Positions 5,422-5,873 of a stretch of DNA of 5,873 bases are shown here, in pieces. How positions within the stretch are numbered: position 1 is the stretch's first letter; each line of letters opens with the position of its first letter. The stretch covers positions 1 to 5,873 of the forward strand of contig JBEKAL010000247.1 of assembly GCA_050015935.1 (NCBI GenBank), read 5' to 3'. The position numbers were made by a program, and so were the translations under genes. Origin of the DNA: Roseiarcus sp050015935 (GTDB taxonomy: Bacteria > Pseudomonadota > Alphaproteobacteria > Rhizobiales > Beijerinckiaceae). The notes beneath the pieces are model-generated. The model saw only the letters and a list, made by a program, of their open reading frames with translations, was not told where the DNA came from and ran no database searches.

Positions 5422-5873
5422 ATGAATGATCTCTCCGAAATCAGGCTCGCGATTATCGGCCTCGGCTATGTCGGCCTGCCGCTCGCCGTCGAATTCGGCA
5501 AGAAACGTCTGGTCGTTGGTTTCGACGTCAATCCGAAGCGCATCGAAGCGCTCAAAGCCGGTTGCGACGCGACGCTCGAAGTCGGCGACGAAGAGCTGGA
5601 CGAAACTGAAGGTCTGCGTTTCACGACCGAACTTTCCGATCTTGCCGATTGCAACTTCTTCATCGTCACCGTTCCGACCCCGATCGACGAACACAAGCGC
5701 CCCGATCTCACGTCGCTGATCAAAGCGTCCCACACCATCGGCAAGGCTTTGAAGAGGGGCGATATCGTCGTCTACGAATCGACGGTCTATCCCGGCGCGA
5801 CGGAAGAGGATTGCGTTCCGGTGCTGGAAAAGGCCTCGGGCCTGAAATTCAACGTCGATTTTTTCGTCGGCTA
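5422..5873 (+). CDS. tviB: TviB/WbpO-type UDP-N-acetyl-hexosamine 6-dehydrogenase (partial, 3' end outside window)
   Basis: The first 150 residues are visible; the family is about 420-440 long, so roughly two thirds is missing. The N-terminal Rossmann NAD-binding site is intact: IRLAIIGLGYVGLPLAVEFG with GLGYVG at 13-18, and the strand-2 acidic residue D35 in VVGFDVN. VPTPID (84-89), PDLTSLIKAS (94-103) and ESTVYPGATEEDCVP (119-133) follow. These strings match Salmonella TviB (VipA) and Pseudomonas WbpO closely, more so than UDP-glucose dehydrogenases. Such enzymes oxidise UDP-GlcNAc or UDP-GalNAc at C6 to the uronic acid in two NAD-dependent steps in the cytoplasm, supplying acidic sugars for capsule or O-antigen. 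The catalytic Cys lies beyond the window. The ATG is the first start after an in-frame TGA at 5401, and its product aligns with the family N-terminus. The ribosome site is poor (GAAGAG at 5402-5407 is far away). The exact substrate cannot be decided here. Confidence 0.9.
   Translation, partial: MNDLSEIRLAIIGLGYVGLPLAVEFGKKRLVVGFDVNPKRIEALKAGCDATLEVGDEELDETEGLRFTTELSDLADCNFFIVTVPTPIDEHKRPDLTSLIKASHTIGKALKRGDIVVYESTVYPGATEEDCVPVLEKASGLKFNVDFFVG

Noticed and set aside
1..5873. tRNA, rRNA, CRISPR arrays, insertion sequences or attachment sites
   Set aside because: No cloverleaf, direct-repeat array, transposase or flanking inverted or direct repeats were seen on either strand.

Overview
The window is a GC-rich piece of a bacterial chromosome whose genes all read left to right. 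They belong to an envelope or exopolysaccharide locus of the Wzx/Wzy type. Codon use (strong G/C preference at third positions) and gene style suggest an alphaproteobacterium of the Hyphomicrobiales, perhaps a methanotroph-like lineage. That placement is inferred from style, not from a marker gene.

Left block (1-4086), probably one operon. It opens with the tyrosine/glycine-rich C-terminal tail of a Wzc/ExoP-type polysaccharide co-polymerase and tyrosine autokinase (1-157). Next is a small protein with a J-domain core and an intact HPD motif (147-827), whose start lies inside the end of the kinase gene. Then comes a membrane-anchored protein with a helical repeat-like region and a probable beta-sandwich C-terminus (872-2119). 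A short stretch follows (2242-2651) in which coding signal hops between frames, probably a broken or mis-sequenced small membrane-protein gene. The block ends with a multi-membrane-span O-antigen ligase/Wzy-family protein (2662-4086). Together these look like the chain-assembly end of a polysaccharide pathway: polymerase (Wzy), chain-length and export control (Wzc), and two accessory proteins.

Middle block (4087-5038). A 367-base gap without a convincing gene carries a perfect 10-bp inverted repeat just before a NusG-paralogue gene. The encoded protein has an NGN-like domain followed by a KOW domain and resembles RfaH, the operon-specific antiterminator of polysaccharide operons.

Right block (5039-5873). 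A 383-base leader contains a 10-of-12 match to the E. coli ops element, the RfaH recruitment site, including the whole GCGGTAGC core. It also contains two hairpins. The leader ends at the start of a TviB/WbpO-type nucleotide-sugar 6-dehydrogenase, which runs off the window. This gene makes a UDP-HexNAc uronic acid precursor, so the polysaccharide is probably acidic.

The most interesting reading is a self-contained regulatory unit: a specialised NusG gene placed directly before its own candidate ops site and the sugar-precursor genes it would antiterminate. The next most interesting is the J-domain protein translationally coupled to a Wzc-type kinase. No RNA genes, CRISPR arrays, insertion sequences or origins were seen.
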